Below are positions 43,608 through 51,635 of a stretch of DNA of 64,000 nt, piece after piece. The DNA is from Lachnospiraceae bacterium (GTDB taxonomy: Bacteria > Bacillota > Clostridia > Lachnospirales > Lachnospiraceae). The stretch lies in assembly GCA_021200995.1 (NCBI GenBank), contig JAJQFS010000082.1, positions 47,442-111,441 of the forward strand, read 5' to 3'. The notes under the pieces were generated by a model. That model saw nothing but the letters and a program-made list of their open reading frames with translations, made no database searches and had not been told where the DNA came from. A program made the translations under genes and the position numbers. Within the stretch, counting starts at the first letter, position 1. Each line of letters starts with the position of its first letter.

Positions 43608-44488
43608 TTATTCTTCCCCTGTTGCCTCAATGTAAGCATCTGTACCAATATCCTCCCAGGCTGTTTTCCCGCTGCTTACAACAGTTCCGACTTCATGCAC
43701 ATACGCATAAATATCAAGAATAACTGCATTTTCAGGTGACCATGTGCCATCTTCCGCTTTTTGACTTTGATAATATACATACAGTCCACATTCATCATTT
43801 TGTGAGTTTCTGTCATAGACCAGATACTTTATGGTATCATCATTTTCTGATATGACACATTTCGTGGATGACTCTGAAGCGCCATAACAGACTTCAAAAT
43901 TATCAGTATCATGATCAGAAAGAAGATCGTATATTGCTAAATATCCATCTTCAATCTGCCATTGCCCTGAAAAAAGTTCTTCTTCCGTGTCGTCTTCCTC
44001 ATTTTCCGCACCGCCCGTGTTTTCTCCTGTTTCATAGCCATACCAGTGTTCACGATCTCTGCCATAATGAGTATCAAGCGTCTCACTTTCAACCTGCCCG
44101 TCATAATATAACCGGAACAGCTCGTCAAACTGTCCTGACCGGATAAAATAATTTCAACATAATCATCCAGCCATGTGACTTTCCACGCATTCTCCGTGAA
44201 CGGTCCGCCGTCATTGGCAATCTCAAACCTCGTCCTGGAAATCACGGTTTCGTTCTCTTTCAGCACCAATCGGCCAGGAGCTCCTCCAAATGGAAAATAT
44301 GGCTCGCCAACCGACTGCAGCTTTAACTCATAAGCGCCGTCCGGCGATTGCTGCATATCTATGGTTTCAACCTTGTATTTCGTCATATAGAGAAGGCTTC
44401 CGGACAGTACAGCAAGAGGAAGCACAAACAGAACGCTGATAAAAATAATGATTCCCCGTTTTTCGTGATTCTTGTTTTTGCCAGCCAT
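43608..44488 (-). pseudogene. DUF5412-like membrane-anchored protein, frameshifted
   Basis: From ATG 44488 after GGAGGAAAA: MAGKNKNHEKRG, a membrane segment, and DAYELKLQSV-type text (PDGAYELKLQSVGEPYFPFG, ENAWKVTWLDDYVEIILSGQD). Near 44130-44140 the frame must change by one missing base; the other frame then runs without a stop as FDELFRLYYDGQVESETLD through to CYGASESSTKCVISEN and ends EATGEE with TAA at 43608. The combined product is about 293 residues. The 881-nt span is one base short of a whole number of codons. Confidence 0.72.
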
Positions 44489-44546
44489 TTTTCCTCCAAC
44501 ATAGTTTGTCTCTCTCTGTTCAATAATCTGCATAAAGCGTTCTATT

Positions 44547-44768
44547 TCATTCCGTACCGCCCTTCCTGTACTCCAACAGATCGCCTGGCTGGCAGTCTAA
44601 GGCCTCACAGAGCCTGGCTAAAGTGGATATCTTCAATGCTTTCGCCTTCCCGTTTTTTAATATGGATACGTTGGAGATCGTGATTCCGACGCGCTCCGAC
44701 AGTTCAGTCACACTCATTTTTCTTTTCGCAAGCATGACATCAATATTAAAAATAATTTCTCCTTCCAT
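44547..44768 (-). CDS. small Cro/C1-type HTH regulator (YozG-like)
   Basis: 73 residues: MSVTELSERVGITISNVSIL is the helix-turn-helix, followed by KALKISTLARLCEALDCQPG and a short tail. It follows the DUF2975 gene by 41 bp, the same pairing as yoaS-yozG in Bacillus. Possibly autoregulatory; the partner membrane protein may tether or sense. Confidence 0.85.
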   Translation of the reverse strand: MEGEIIFNIDVMLAKRKMSVTELSERVGITISNVSILKNGKAKALKISTLARLCEALDCQPGDLLEYRKGGTE

Positions 44769-44809
44769 TGCTGACCTCTCTTCTTTTCATCTCGCTTGAA
44801 CAATACTCA

Positions 44810-45289
44810 TCAGATCGTCAAGTCACTCTGTTCCTGCAAATCAGCCGCTTTATTGACCAGGTGCGACAATGCAGCCGACGCTACAATCACCGCCACTCCG
44901 ACAAATACCACAATCAACGACAGCAGCGTGACGGCCGGATGACTCATGTTCAATAATAACAGCACCACATTCCCACCAAAAAAGAATGCGGTATCCACCG
45001 CCGTTACATAAGAAATCCATTGAAAAAGCTTCGCATTCTCAGAAGAAAAAGAGCGGTCCCTGCCAATATTGACCACAATCTTCCACGCCAGCACAAGCAC
45101 TGTATAGCACGGAATCCCCGATATCCAGAGAAAGATCAGCCACGGCCAGTAGCAATAGGAAAACTCCGGATATCGTGCCAGCAGATCCTGTCCAAAAGAA
45201 GGCACAATAAAAAAGAAAAAAATCAGCCCGCAGACTCCGGTGCCGATAATAATGCATTTTAACCACTTTGAAAGTGTTTTCTGTTCCAT
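44810..45289 (-). CDS. DUF2975 family membrane protein
   Basis: 159 residues from ATG 45289 (MEQKTLSKW). Four membrane segments, spaced as in DUF2975, with IGRDRSFSSENAKLFQWISY between the second and third. AAGGAAC precedes the ATG. Function unknown; the family is always next to a small HTH gene, as here. Confidence 0.85.
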   Translation of the reverse strand: MEQKTLSKWLKCIIIGTGVCGLIFFFFIVPSFGQDLLARYPEFSYCYWPWLIFLWISGIPCYTVLVLAWKIVVNIGRDRSFSSENAKLFQWISYVTAVDTAFFFGGNVVLLLLNMSHPAVTLLSLIVVFVGVAVIVASAALSHLVNKAADLQEQSDLTI

Positions 45290-45432
45290 GTTCCTTGTCC
45301 TCCGATTCACGATTGATAGAAAATGCGTCAGTTCCATTCAGCTGACAAGGAAATCATATCACTGTGTTATCTTAATGTCAATATTTTTTTATTGTATCTC
45401 AATAAATTTTTGCCGATTTTCTGCTTGACAGG

Positions 45433-45500
45433 AAAAAGGCGCAGGTTAAAAAGGCGCAGTTTAAAAAAGCGCAGGCTGAATTGAGGCTGAATTGAGGTAG
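45433..45500. repeat. tandem short repeats upstream of the DUF2975 gene
   Basis: Three ~15-bp copies of AAAAAGGCGCAG plus three bases (45433-45477) followed by two copies of GGCTGAATTGA. Phased by about 15 bp, not a helical turn. May be slippage products or binding sites. Confidence 0.7.
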
Positions 45501-45540
45501 TGTAAAAGAAGGCTGTCAGGCTTGTCTCTTTCACACAGCA

Positions 45541-45588
45541 AATAACCCATTATAACCAATTGACAAAATGGTTATAATGGGTTATTCT
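45541..45588 (+). promoter_or_regulatory. promoter inside an 18-bp perfect inverted repeat, upstream of AAA ATPase
   Basis: Arms AATAACCCATTATAACCA (45541-45558) and its exact complement (45569-45586) flank a 10-base spacer holding TTGACA (45560-45565). Seventeen bases on is TATTCT (45583-45588) as -10. A bound dimer would cover the whole promoter. ATG is at 45644 with AAGGAG upstream. Confidence 0.65.
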
Positions 45589-45643
45589 ATGAGCAGAATG
45601 TAAAACTGTGTTTTAACAGCACCAGACACAAGGAGTTTCCCAT

Positions 45644-47452
45644 ATGTCAGATGATTATACAAGAATTATGGAACTTGAGCAGGCCATTTCTAGGCTTCCC
45701 CAGGGCGGAATCACGTATAAGAAAATCAATGGAAAAGCACAGCCCTATCTTCAGTGGACTGAAAACGGAAAGAGCAAAAGCAAATATGTCAAACTTGCAG
45801 AACGTGAAAAAGTGTTTGAGCAGGTGGAGCTTAGACGTAAATTGCAGGAAGAGTTGAAAACGCTGAAGCGGAATGTTCCCGCCCCTGATCCTGCGCCCGC
45901 CAAAGTGCAATTTGAAACCTATGTAGTAATGGGTTCCGGTCTTAAGGCCTTTACCAGAGGAATTCAGAACTGGGAAAAGAGAGACTGCTATCAACAGCTT
46001 TGCCAATATATCAACAGCGATCTCACAGATCGCGTTTGTCTGATATACGGCCTCCGCCGCACAGGCAAAACCACCATGCTAAGACAGGCTATTCTGGAAA
46101 TGACCACGGAACAGTTCTCTGAGACGGTATATATCAAAGCACGAAGCACCGACACCATGGCTGCACTGAACCGGGATCTGAACAAACTGTTTGAGCTGGG
46201 CTATCAATATATCTTCATTGATGAAGTGACACTGATGGCCGACTTCATCGACTCCGCCGCGGTTTTTTCCGACATTTACGCTTCCATGGGTATGAAGATT
46301 GTTCTGTCGGGAACCGACTCTCTGGGCTTTTGGTTCACCCTTCATCAGGAATTGTACGACCGGGCGATTTCCATCCACACTACGTATATTCCGTTCCGGG
46401 AACACAGCAGACTGCTGGGCATAGACAGCATCGACGAGTATATTCGTTACGGCGGAACTCTCCGCGCAGGAGAAACAGACTTTGAAAGCAACGAAATCAA
46501 TGCGGATGACGCCTCGTTCCGTGATGATGAGTCGACCAGAAGATACATCGACACCGCCATCTGTAAAAATATCCAGCATTCGCTGGCCTGCTGCAAGGAC
46601 GGAAGATACTTCCGCCATCTGCAGTCTCTGTATGATGCAGATGAATTGACCAACGCCATTAACCGCATCATCGAGGACATGAACCATCGCTTTGTCATCC
46701 GTACCCTGATCAGGAAGTTCAAATCCCATGACCTGGGATCTGCCGCAGAACTGCTGCGTAAAGAGCAGGTTCCTGAGCGCAGATCGGATATTCTGGATCG
46801 AATTGATACCGATGCAGTGACGAAACGGCTGATGGAGATCCTTCATATCAGGAATCAGGAAGAACAGTCTATTGGCATCACAGCGGCGCATGTTGCCGAA
46901 ATCAAAGAATATCTTCTGGCGCTTGATCTGATTGTTGAAAACCCTGTGGAAACATCCATGAAAGACGCTGACCCCCTGGAAGGGATTCTGTTTGCGCAGC
47001 CTGGTATGCGTTATTGTCAGGCTCAGGCCCTGGTTTATTCACTTCGAAAAGATCCTGTGTTTGCAGAACTGAGTGAGGGCGAGAAAGACATGGTCTGCGG
47101 CCGGATGCTGGAAGAAGTCCGCGGACGAATGATGGAGGAGATTGTCCTTCTCGAAACTGTCAAAGCCGCTAAGCGCACGAGGCAGGTATTCAAGCTTACC
47201 TTTGCACGGGCAGAGTTTGATATGGTCATATACGATCATGAAACCAACTCCTGCGAGTGCTATGAAATCAAGCGCAGCACACAGGTCGTCGACCGACAGG
47301 CACAGTATCTGTCCGATGAAGGCTACCTTGCGGAAACCGAGCGACGTTTTGGCCAGATAACGAAACGGTGTGTCATTTACAGAGGACCCGATGCGATGCT
47401 GGGCAACGGGATTGTTTACCTGAATGTGGAATCGTATTTGAAGGCGTTATAA
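45644..47452 (+). CDS. AAA ATPase with DUF6788-type N-terminus and C-terminal PD-(D/E)XK-like nuclease domain
   Basis: 602 residues. N-terminal ~70 residues (ISRLPQGGITYKKINGKAQP to RRKLQEELKTLK) resemble DUF6788. Then Walker A LIYGLRRTGKTTML (about 136-144), Walker B YIFIDEVTLM (about 190) and sensor-like LSGTDSLGFWF. The C-terminal FDMVIYDHETNSCECYEIKRS gives D...ExK of a restriction-nuclease fold. This architecture is the AAA_14/DUF4143-like class widespread in gut anaerobes; cellular role unknown. Single gene with own operator-like promoter and terminator, which is typical of accessory islands. Confidence 0.78.
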   Translation: MSDDYTRIMELEQAISRLPQGGITYKKINGKAQPYLQWTENGKSKSKYVKLAEREKVFEQVELRRKLQEELKTLKRNVPAPDPAPAKVQFETYVVMGSGLKAFTRGIQNWEKRDCYQQLCQYINSDLTDRVCLIYGLRRTGKTTMLRQAILEMTTEQFSETVYIKARSTDTMAALNRDLNKLFELGYQYIFIDEVTLMADFIDSAAVFSDIYASMGMKIVLSGTDSLGFWFTLHQELYDRAISIHTTYIPFREHSRLLGIDSIDEYIRYGGTLRAGETDFESNEINADDASFRDDESTRRYIDTAICKNIQHSLACCKDGRYFRHLQSLYDADELTNAINRIIEDMNHRFVIRTLIRKFKSHDLGSAAELLRKEQVPERRSDILDRIDTDAVTKRLMEILHIRNQEEQSIGITAAHVAEIKEYLLALDLIVENPVETSMKDADPLEGILFAQPGMRYCQAQALVYSLRKDPVFAELSEGEKDMVCGRMLEEVRGRMMEEIVLLETVKAAKRTRQVFKLTFARAEFDMVIYDHETNSCECYEIKRSTQVVDRQAQYLSDEGYLAETERRFGQITKRCVIYRGPDAMLGNGIVYLNVESYLKAL

Positions 47453-47494
47453 CGTCTCTCCTTAGAACCGCAAATAATATCCTCTTACAACAGT

Positions 47495-47534
47495 AAAGCT
47501 CCAGCCCAGTGATGAACAGCCTGACTGGAGCTTT
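47495..47534 (+). terminator. terminator of AAA ATPase gene
   Basis: AAAGCTCCAG / CTGGAGCTTT stem with a 20-base loop and T-run. Confidence 0.6.
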
Positions 47535-47635
47535 TATATACCACTATTTAAATCCTATCTGGCCAACCTTTGAAACAACCTTGCGTTCCAAAATGTCATA
47601 TCAAGCTCATCAACATAGAAATGCAGAATGCTGTC

Positions 47636-47794
47636 CTATTCCGTCACAAACGTCAGAATAAGCCCGAAAACGCCAATCACAATTCCCGCTATCCATAACA
47701 GGCCAAACGCGTCCGAATTGGCCACCGGAATACTTGCAACTGAAAGCAATATGCCAAAAAGAAGCATTGCAATGCCGCGCATCTGATATTTCAT
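47636..47794 (-). CDS. 52-residue membrane protein
   Basis: ATG 47794 with a GGGGGG ribosome site nine bases upstream; stop TAG at 47636. Product MKYQMRGIAMLLFGILLSV, then ASIPVANSDAFG and a second membrane segment LLWIAGIVIGVFGLILTF. Two-segment hairpin, unknown role. It follows the BlaR1-like gene closely and may belong to its operon. Confidence 0.6.
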   Translation of the reverse strand: MKYQMRGIAMLLFGILLSVASIPVANSDAFGLLWIAGIVIGVFGLILTFVTE

Positions 47795-47820
47795 ACTCAT
47801 ACACCCCCCTGATCATTCTA

Positions 47821-50800
47821 TCAATCTGTAAAGCTATAATCCGTCAATCCAAAGTCCCCTCCATCCGAGTAGGTCACCCTTGCCGTAACGCTCTTCGCCC
47901 CATAATCCGAGGCGACCGCCTCATCCCCTTCCTTCCAGATTTCCAGGTCCATGGTCAGCACAATGTCGTCATCCTCCACGGAAAATCTCATCTGACTGCC
48001 AACGGACACCCTGACAGGAATTCCCGGTGATACATAACCGTCAGCCAGATCCTCTGTTTCATAATCCCGGATTTCCCAGGACGCTCCGCCGTCCAGGGTC
48101 ACAAGAAGGCCGTTGTCTGTCCGCTCCCCTGCAATGTGTTCCTGCGCCTTAGCACTGAAATCGCTTTGCAGATATTCCCAGACATACAGATTTCCTTCCG
48201 CATCCGGGTCCGCTATCATAAAGGTGTCCACATACAACCCGGTGCCGTGCTTGAAGTTTATCTTCAGAGCAAGCTCCATCGTCCCGTCTTTGTCAAAATC
48301 CCCTTCCCATAGCTCCGGTGGAATCATGTAATTGGAGACATAAGTTTCTTCTATGCAGGCATAGCTTTGCGCTTCTTTATCATACACCAGCATGGATTCA
48401 TAATCTCCCTTTCCATACAGGATAAAGTACTCCGTCTCGCCCAGCAGATAAGTCAGAGCCTCCGTTCCCTCCTCGGGTATATAGGACATCCGCTCGAAAC
48501 GATCTCTGATATCTGTTATTTCCTCCATATTCCATCCTGAAGCCGCCGGATCACATGGCATCCCAGCCAATGATATCTCATCCTGCTGTAACGCCTCCTC
48601 TGTCAGTGTCACTCTCCGCAAATTTTCTCCATTGAAGTCCGTCACAAGCCAGGCTTCCTCCAGAAGGGCATCCCGCCATCCCACACTGACACCCTCCCGA
48701 TAGCCCCATTGGGCTGCATAAACATAGATCAGATCTCCTGTCACATTCACCTCTGTATAGCTGATTCTGTCTCCGCTCTCCCAGGCTGATTCCCAGTCTG
48801 ACAGGATACCCGTTACATCTTCATTCAGAAGATACTCCATATCCACCAGCACAACGGTTTCCTTGCTTTCCGGATCAAAGAGAATGAGATTCTGACAAAT
48901 ACCATTTTCTGAGGTCCCTGAAACCAGGACCTGACCCGATGACGGCGCCACATCCACAAGAGTCAGATTTTCCGATAACACCTCCTCTTCGGCAAGTCCA
49001 AAATCAATTCTGCACAAAGAATTTTCATTTCCCGGTCCGTTGGTATACTTCTGATAATACAGATACTCCCCCATCACCGCAAAGCTGTCCGAATCCGTCA
49101 GAGAAACTGTGAAAAGTTCACCTGTTCCACGGTCATAAGAATAAAAGCTTCCGCTGAAAAGCCCGGCGCTGCCCTCATAAATGCCTGCCGCCAGCAGAAT
49201 ATAATCCTCTCCCACAAAATAACAGCTGATCTCTGACGCCTCAATTCCCTGCTTTGCAATATCCCAGATCAGGCTGCTCTCCTGCGTCTCGATCTCCCAG
49301 GCATAAAGGTTCCCTTCCAATACATAATAAAGGATTTTGCCGTCATCGCTGCAGCCCACAATGCTTCCTGCTGTCAGCTGCCGAAACTGCAGGCTGTCTC
49401 CTTCCAATCCGTGCTGATAAATGTAAGGCTCATCACTCCCGGAGGAATAATACAGATAATTTCCATCTGAATACAGCGTCAGGCCATCCAGATAATAAAG
49501 CTGACCGCCCACAAGGATAATTTCACCGCCGTTATTCACTACTGAGAGACCTGCTGTCCCGCTTTCTGACCCGCCTGTTCCTTCGGTGACTGAATCATTC
49601 CCTTCTGCAGTCGTTTCAGTCATTTCGCCGACCTGCGTCATTGATGTCTGATCAACATCCCCGTCCCCGGAAATTGTCTCATTGACCTCATCTGTTTCTT
49701 CTGTATTCCCTGTTCCATCGTCTTCTGTCCGCAGGAGCAGCCCTGCGCCCACCAGCAGCACGATCACCAGCGCCGCGCCGCAGACGAACGCTCCCTGTTT
49801 TCGATAGTGAAGGATATTGGATACCCTGGAGCGCAGGGAAGGCTCCCCGAAGGTCAGCGGCGCGAACAAGTAGCCGTTCTGTCTGGCGGCGTATTTTAAG
49901 AGACTGGCGGCATACGCTTTCCGCACATCTTCGCCGGCCTGCCCAAGCACCGCCTCATCACAGGAAATTTCCATATCCTTACAACAAAAGCTGTATGCCA
50001 GCCAGGCAAATGGATTAAACCAATGCATGGCAGTGATGAGAAATAATACCCATTTTGCGATATGATCTCCCCCGCTTTTTGTGGCAGCGCTCATGGCAGA
50101 GGATATAGTCCAGCTCCGATTCTTCCAGACCCTCCGGGAGACAGATTGCCGGTCGAAGCAGTTCCCACAGACACGGGGAGGACAGATTCCGCACAATATA
50201 AATTCGTTCCTCCCCTTTCACTCTGTGCCCTGCTCTTAACAGTCTGTGCATTTTGAATGTCACAATTCCCTGATAGAAAAGCATCAGAAACAACCCTGCC
50301 GGCCAGACTGCGAAAAGTCCGGGCCATGACAGAATGACTGCCGCCTTCCGGTTAACAGTTTCCATCAGATTGCCAATACGCGCTCTGATTTGTCCGATAC
50401 AATCACGGATCCCAGCCAAAACGGATACAGCGGCCACGTCTGTATTCAAATTAGTTTCCTCATTCTCTTCCTCTCGCACCTCACCAGTACCGGAAGAAAG
50501 CGATGTAAGCTGATCGACAGCCCAGGCCGTATCTCCTGCAGTCTCTGTACCGTCACCCGCTTCTGCATCGTTGTCCGCATCCACCGCAGAAGTTCCTCCA
50601 CCGCTTTCCGTTTCCATCGAAAGGAGCCCCGCCGGATTGCTCAACCACCCCGGCATAAGGCTCACCGGTGCCTTAAAAGAAAACGGCAGGCACAGATTTA
50701 AAAATACAACCAACCACAGATAATACGCGTAACGTCGCGGACTGTGAAGTACCCTGATCAGCAAAAACCTTACAATCAAAACCAGTGGCACACAATAACA

Positions 50801-50833
50801 CCCTGTCAGGCTCATTTGTAATAATGTCCTCAT
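47821..50833 (-). pseudogene. BlaR1/MecR1-type M56 metallopeptidase sensor with propeller-like outer domain, one-base frameshift
   Basis: The N-terminal part (50833 down) has membrane segments and the M56 motif DYILCHERCHKKRG with HExxH. In a run of five G (50069-50073) one G is extra; removing it continues RGDHIAKWVLFLITAMHWFN, then CKDMEISCDEAVLG. After a membrane segment (AALVIVLLVGAGLLL) comes a ~600-residue outside region with DUF5050-like blades (GGQLYYLDGLTLYSDGNYLY) instead of a penicillin-binding domain. Such sensors cleave BlaI when the outer domain is occupied. Total about 1003 residues. BlaI lies immediately upstream. Confidence 0.85.
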
Positions 50834-50944
50834 AACATTCCCCTCTCAATTCCCCTCTAAACCACTTTATCTTTTTACAAAATAATCCGACGGATATGCT
50901 GTTTTTTGTTACTCTTCATCCTGACACTCCTCGTTCTGTTGCTG

Positions 50945-51322
50945 CTACTCATTCTCACATTCCTCGTCCCGGTACTCCTCTATCATCCTGGCAATCTCTT
51001 CAATCTCCGTCCTGCTCAGCTTCCTTTTTTTCAGAAACGCCGCTATGAACCCCGGCAGCGAGCCCCCGTAATTTTCCTCCAGATAATTTTCTCCTTTCCT
51101 GCGGGCGTACTCCTCCTTACTCATCACCGAAGAAATCACACTCTGCTCATTGCGAAAAATCCCGTTCTCACAGATTTTCCGCAGCACCGTATAGGTGGTT
51201 GACTTTTTCCAGTTTAAGCGCTCTGCGGCAAGCTTCACCAGCTCCCCGCTTCCAACCGGCTCCTGCTCCCAGATGATGTTTGCCAGCTCCATCTCCGCTT
51301 CTGTCATCATATAAATCAGCAT
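50945..51322 (-). CDS. BlaI/MecI-family repressor
   Basis: 125 residues. MTEAEMELANIIWEQEPVGS, then a winged helix with WKKSTTYTVLRKICENGIF, which is the BlaI recognition helix, and a helical dimerisation tail (LSRTEIEEIARMIEEYRDE). The start at 51322 follows AGGAGAG. First gene of the blaI-blaR1-like operon; it should bind the two GTTTAAAA palindromes in its own promoter and be cut by the M56 protease. No beta-lactamase gene is present, so it may respond to other envelope cues. Confidence 0.9.
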   Translation of the reverse strand: MLIYMMTEAEMELANIIWEQEPVGSGELVKLAAERLNWKKSTTYTVLRKICENGIFRNEQSVISSVMSKEEYARRKGENYLEENYGGSLPGFIAAFLKKRKLSRTEIEEIARMIEEYRDEECENE

Positions 51323-51342
51323 ATCGCATCTCTCCTTCATTG

Positions 51343-51401
51343 GTTTAAAAGTTTTAAACCTCCTTTTCAGTAAGTTTATAATTTTTAAACCATCTTGTCA
51401 A
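51343..51401 (-). promoter_or_regulatory. blaI promoter with two BlaI-type operators
   Basis: Minus strand TTGACA (51396-51401), 17-bp spacer, TAAACT (51373-51378). One operator (51374-51390, one mismatch) covers spacer and -10; a perfect 8-1-8 palindrome GTTTAAAA/TTTTAAAC is at 51343-51359 downstream. The remaining gap, 51402-51635, shows no gene. Confidence 0.75.
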
Positions 51402-51635
51402 GTCCCTCATTAAAATTTTCTGGCAAACATATTGCGTATCCGGTGATACGAAATCGGGCAGGAGGCGGTGATTAGCCGCCGTCGTGTATCCCTGCTCTGC
51501 ATACTCCTTCCCTCGTATCTGCCTGCCGCATTTACCCCGCATGATTCCGTGTAGTTATTGGGCTTTGGCTTGGTTGACAGTCTTACCCTCACGCGTGGCC
51601 TTATATACGAAGAATCGCGCGAGGCAGGAGTGAGT

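Noticed and set aside
43937-44533. 198-residue protein as an intact gene
   Set aside because: After about 44135 its residues turn basic and irregular, while another frame continues the normal protein to 43608.
45560-45578. TTGACA plus TATAAT read as one promoter
   Set aside because: The spacing is only 7 bp. TATTCT at 17 bp is the workable -10.
47610-47816. 68-codon Cys/Trp-rich minus-strand frame
   Set aside because: The overlapping 52-residue frame has a ribosome site and a regular two-segment membrane protein, so this one is the shadow.
51402-51635. possible tRNA or small RNA in the gap before GH95
   Set aside because: No cloverleaf or convincing stem with T-run could be drawn.
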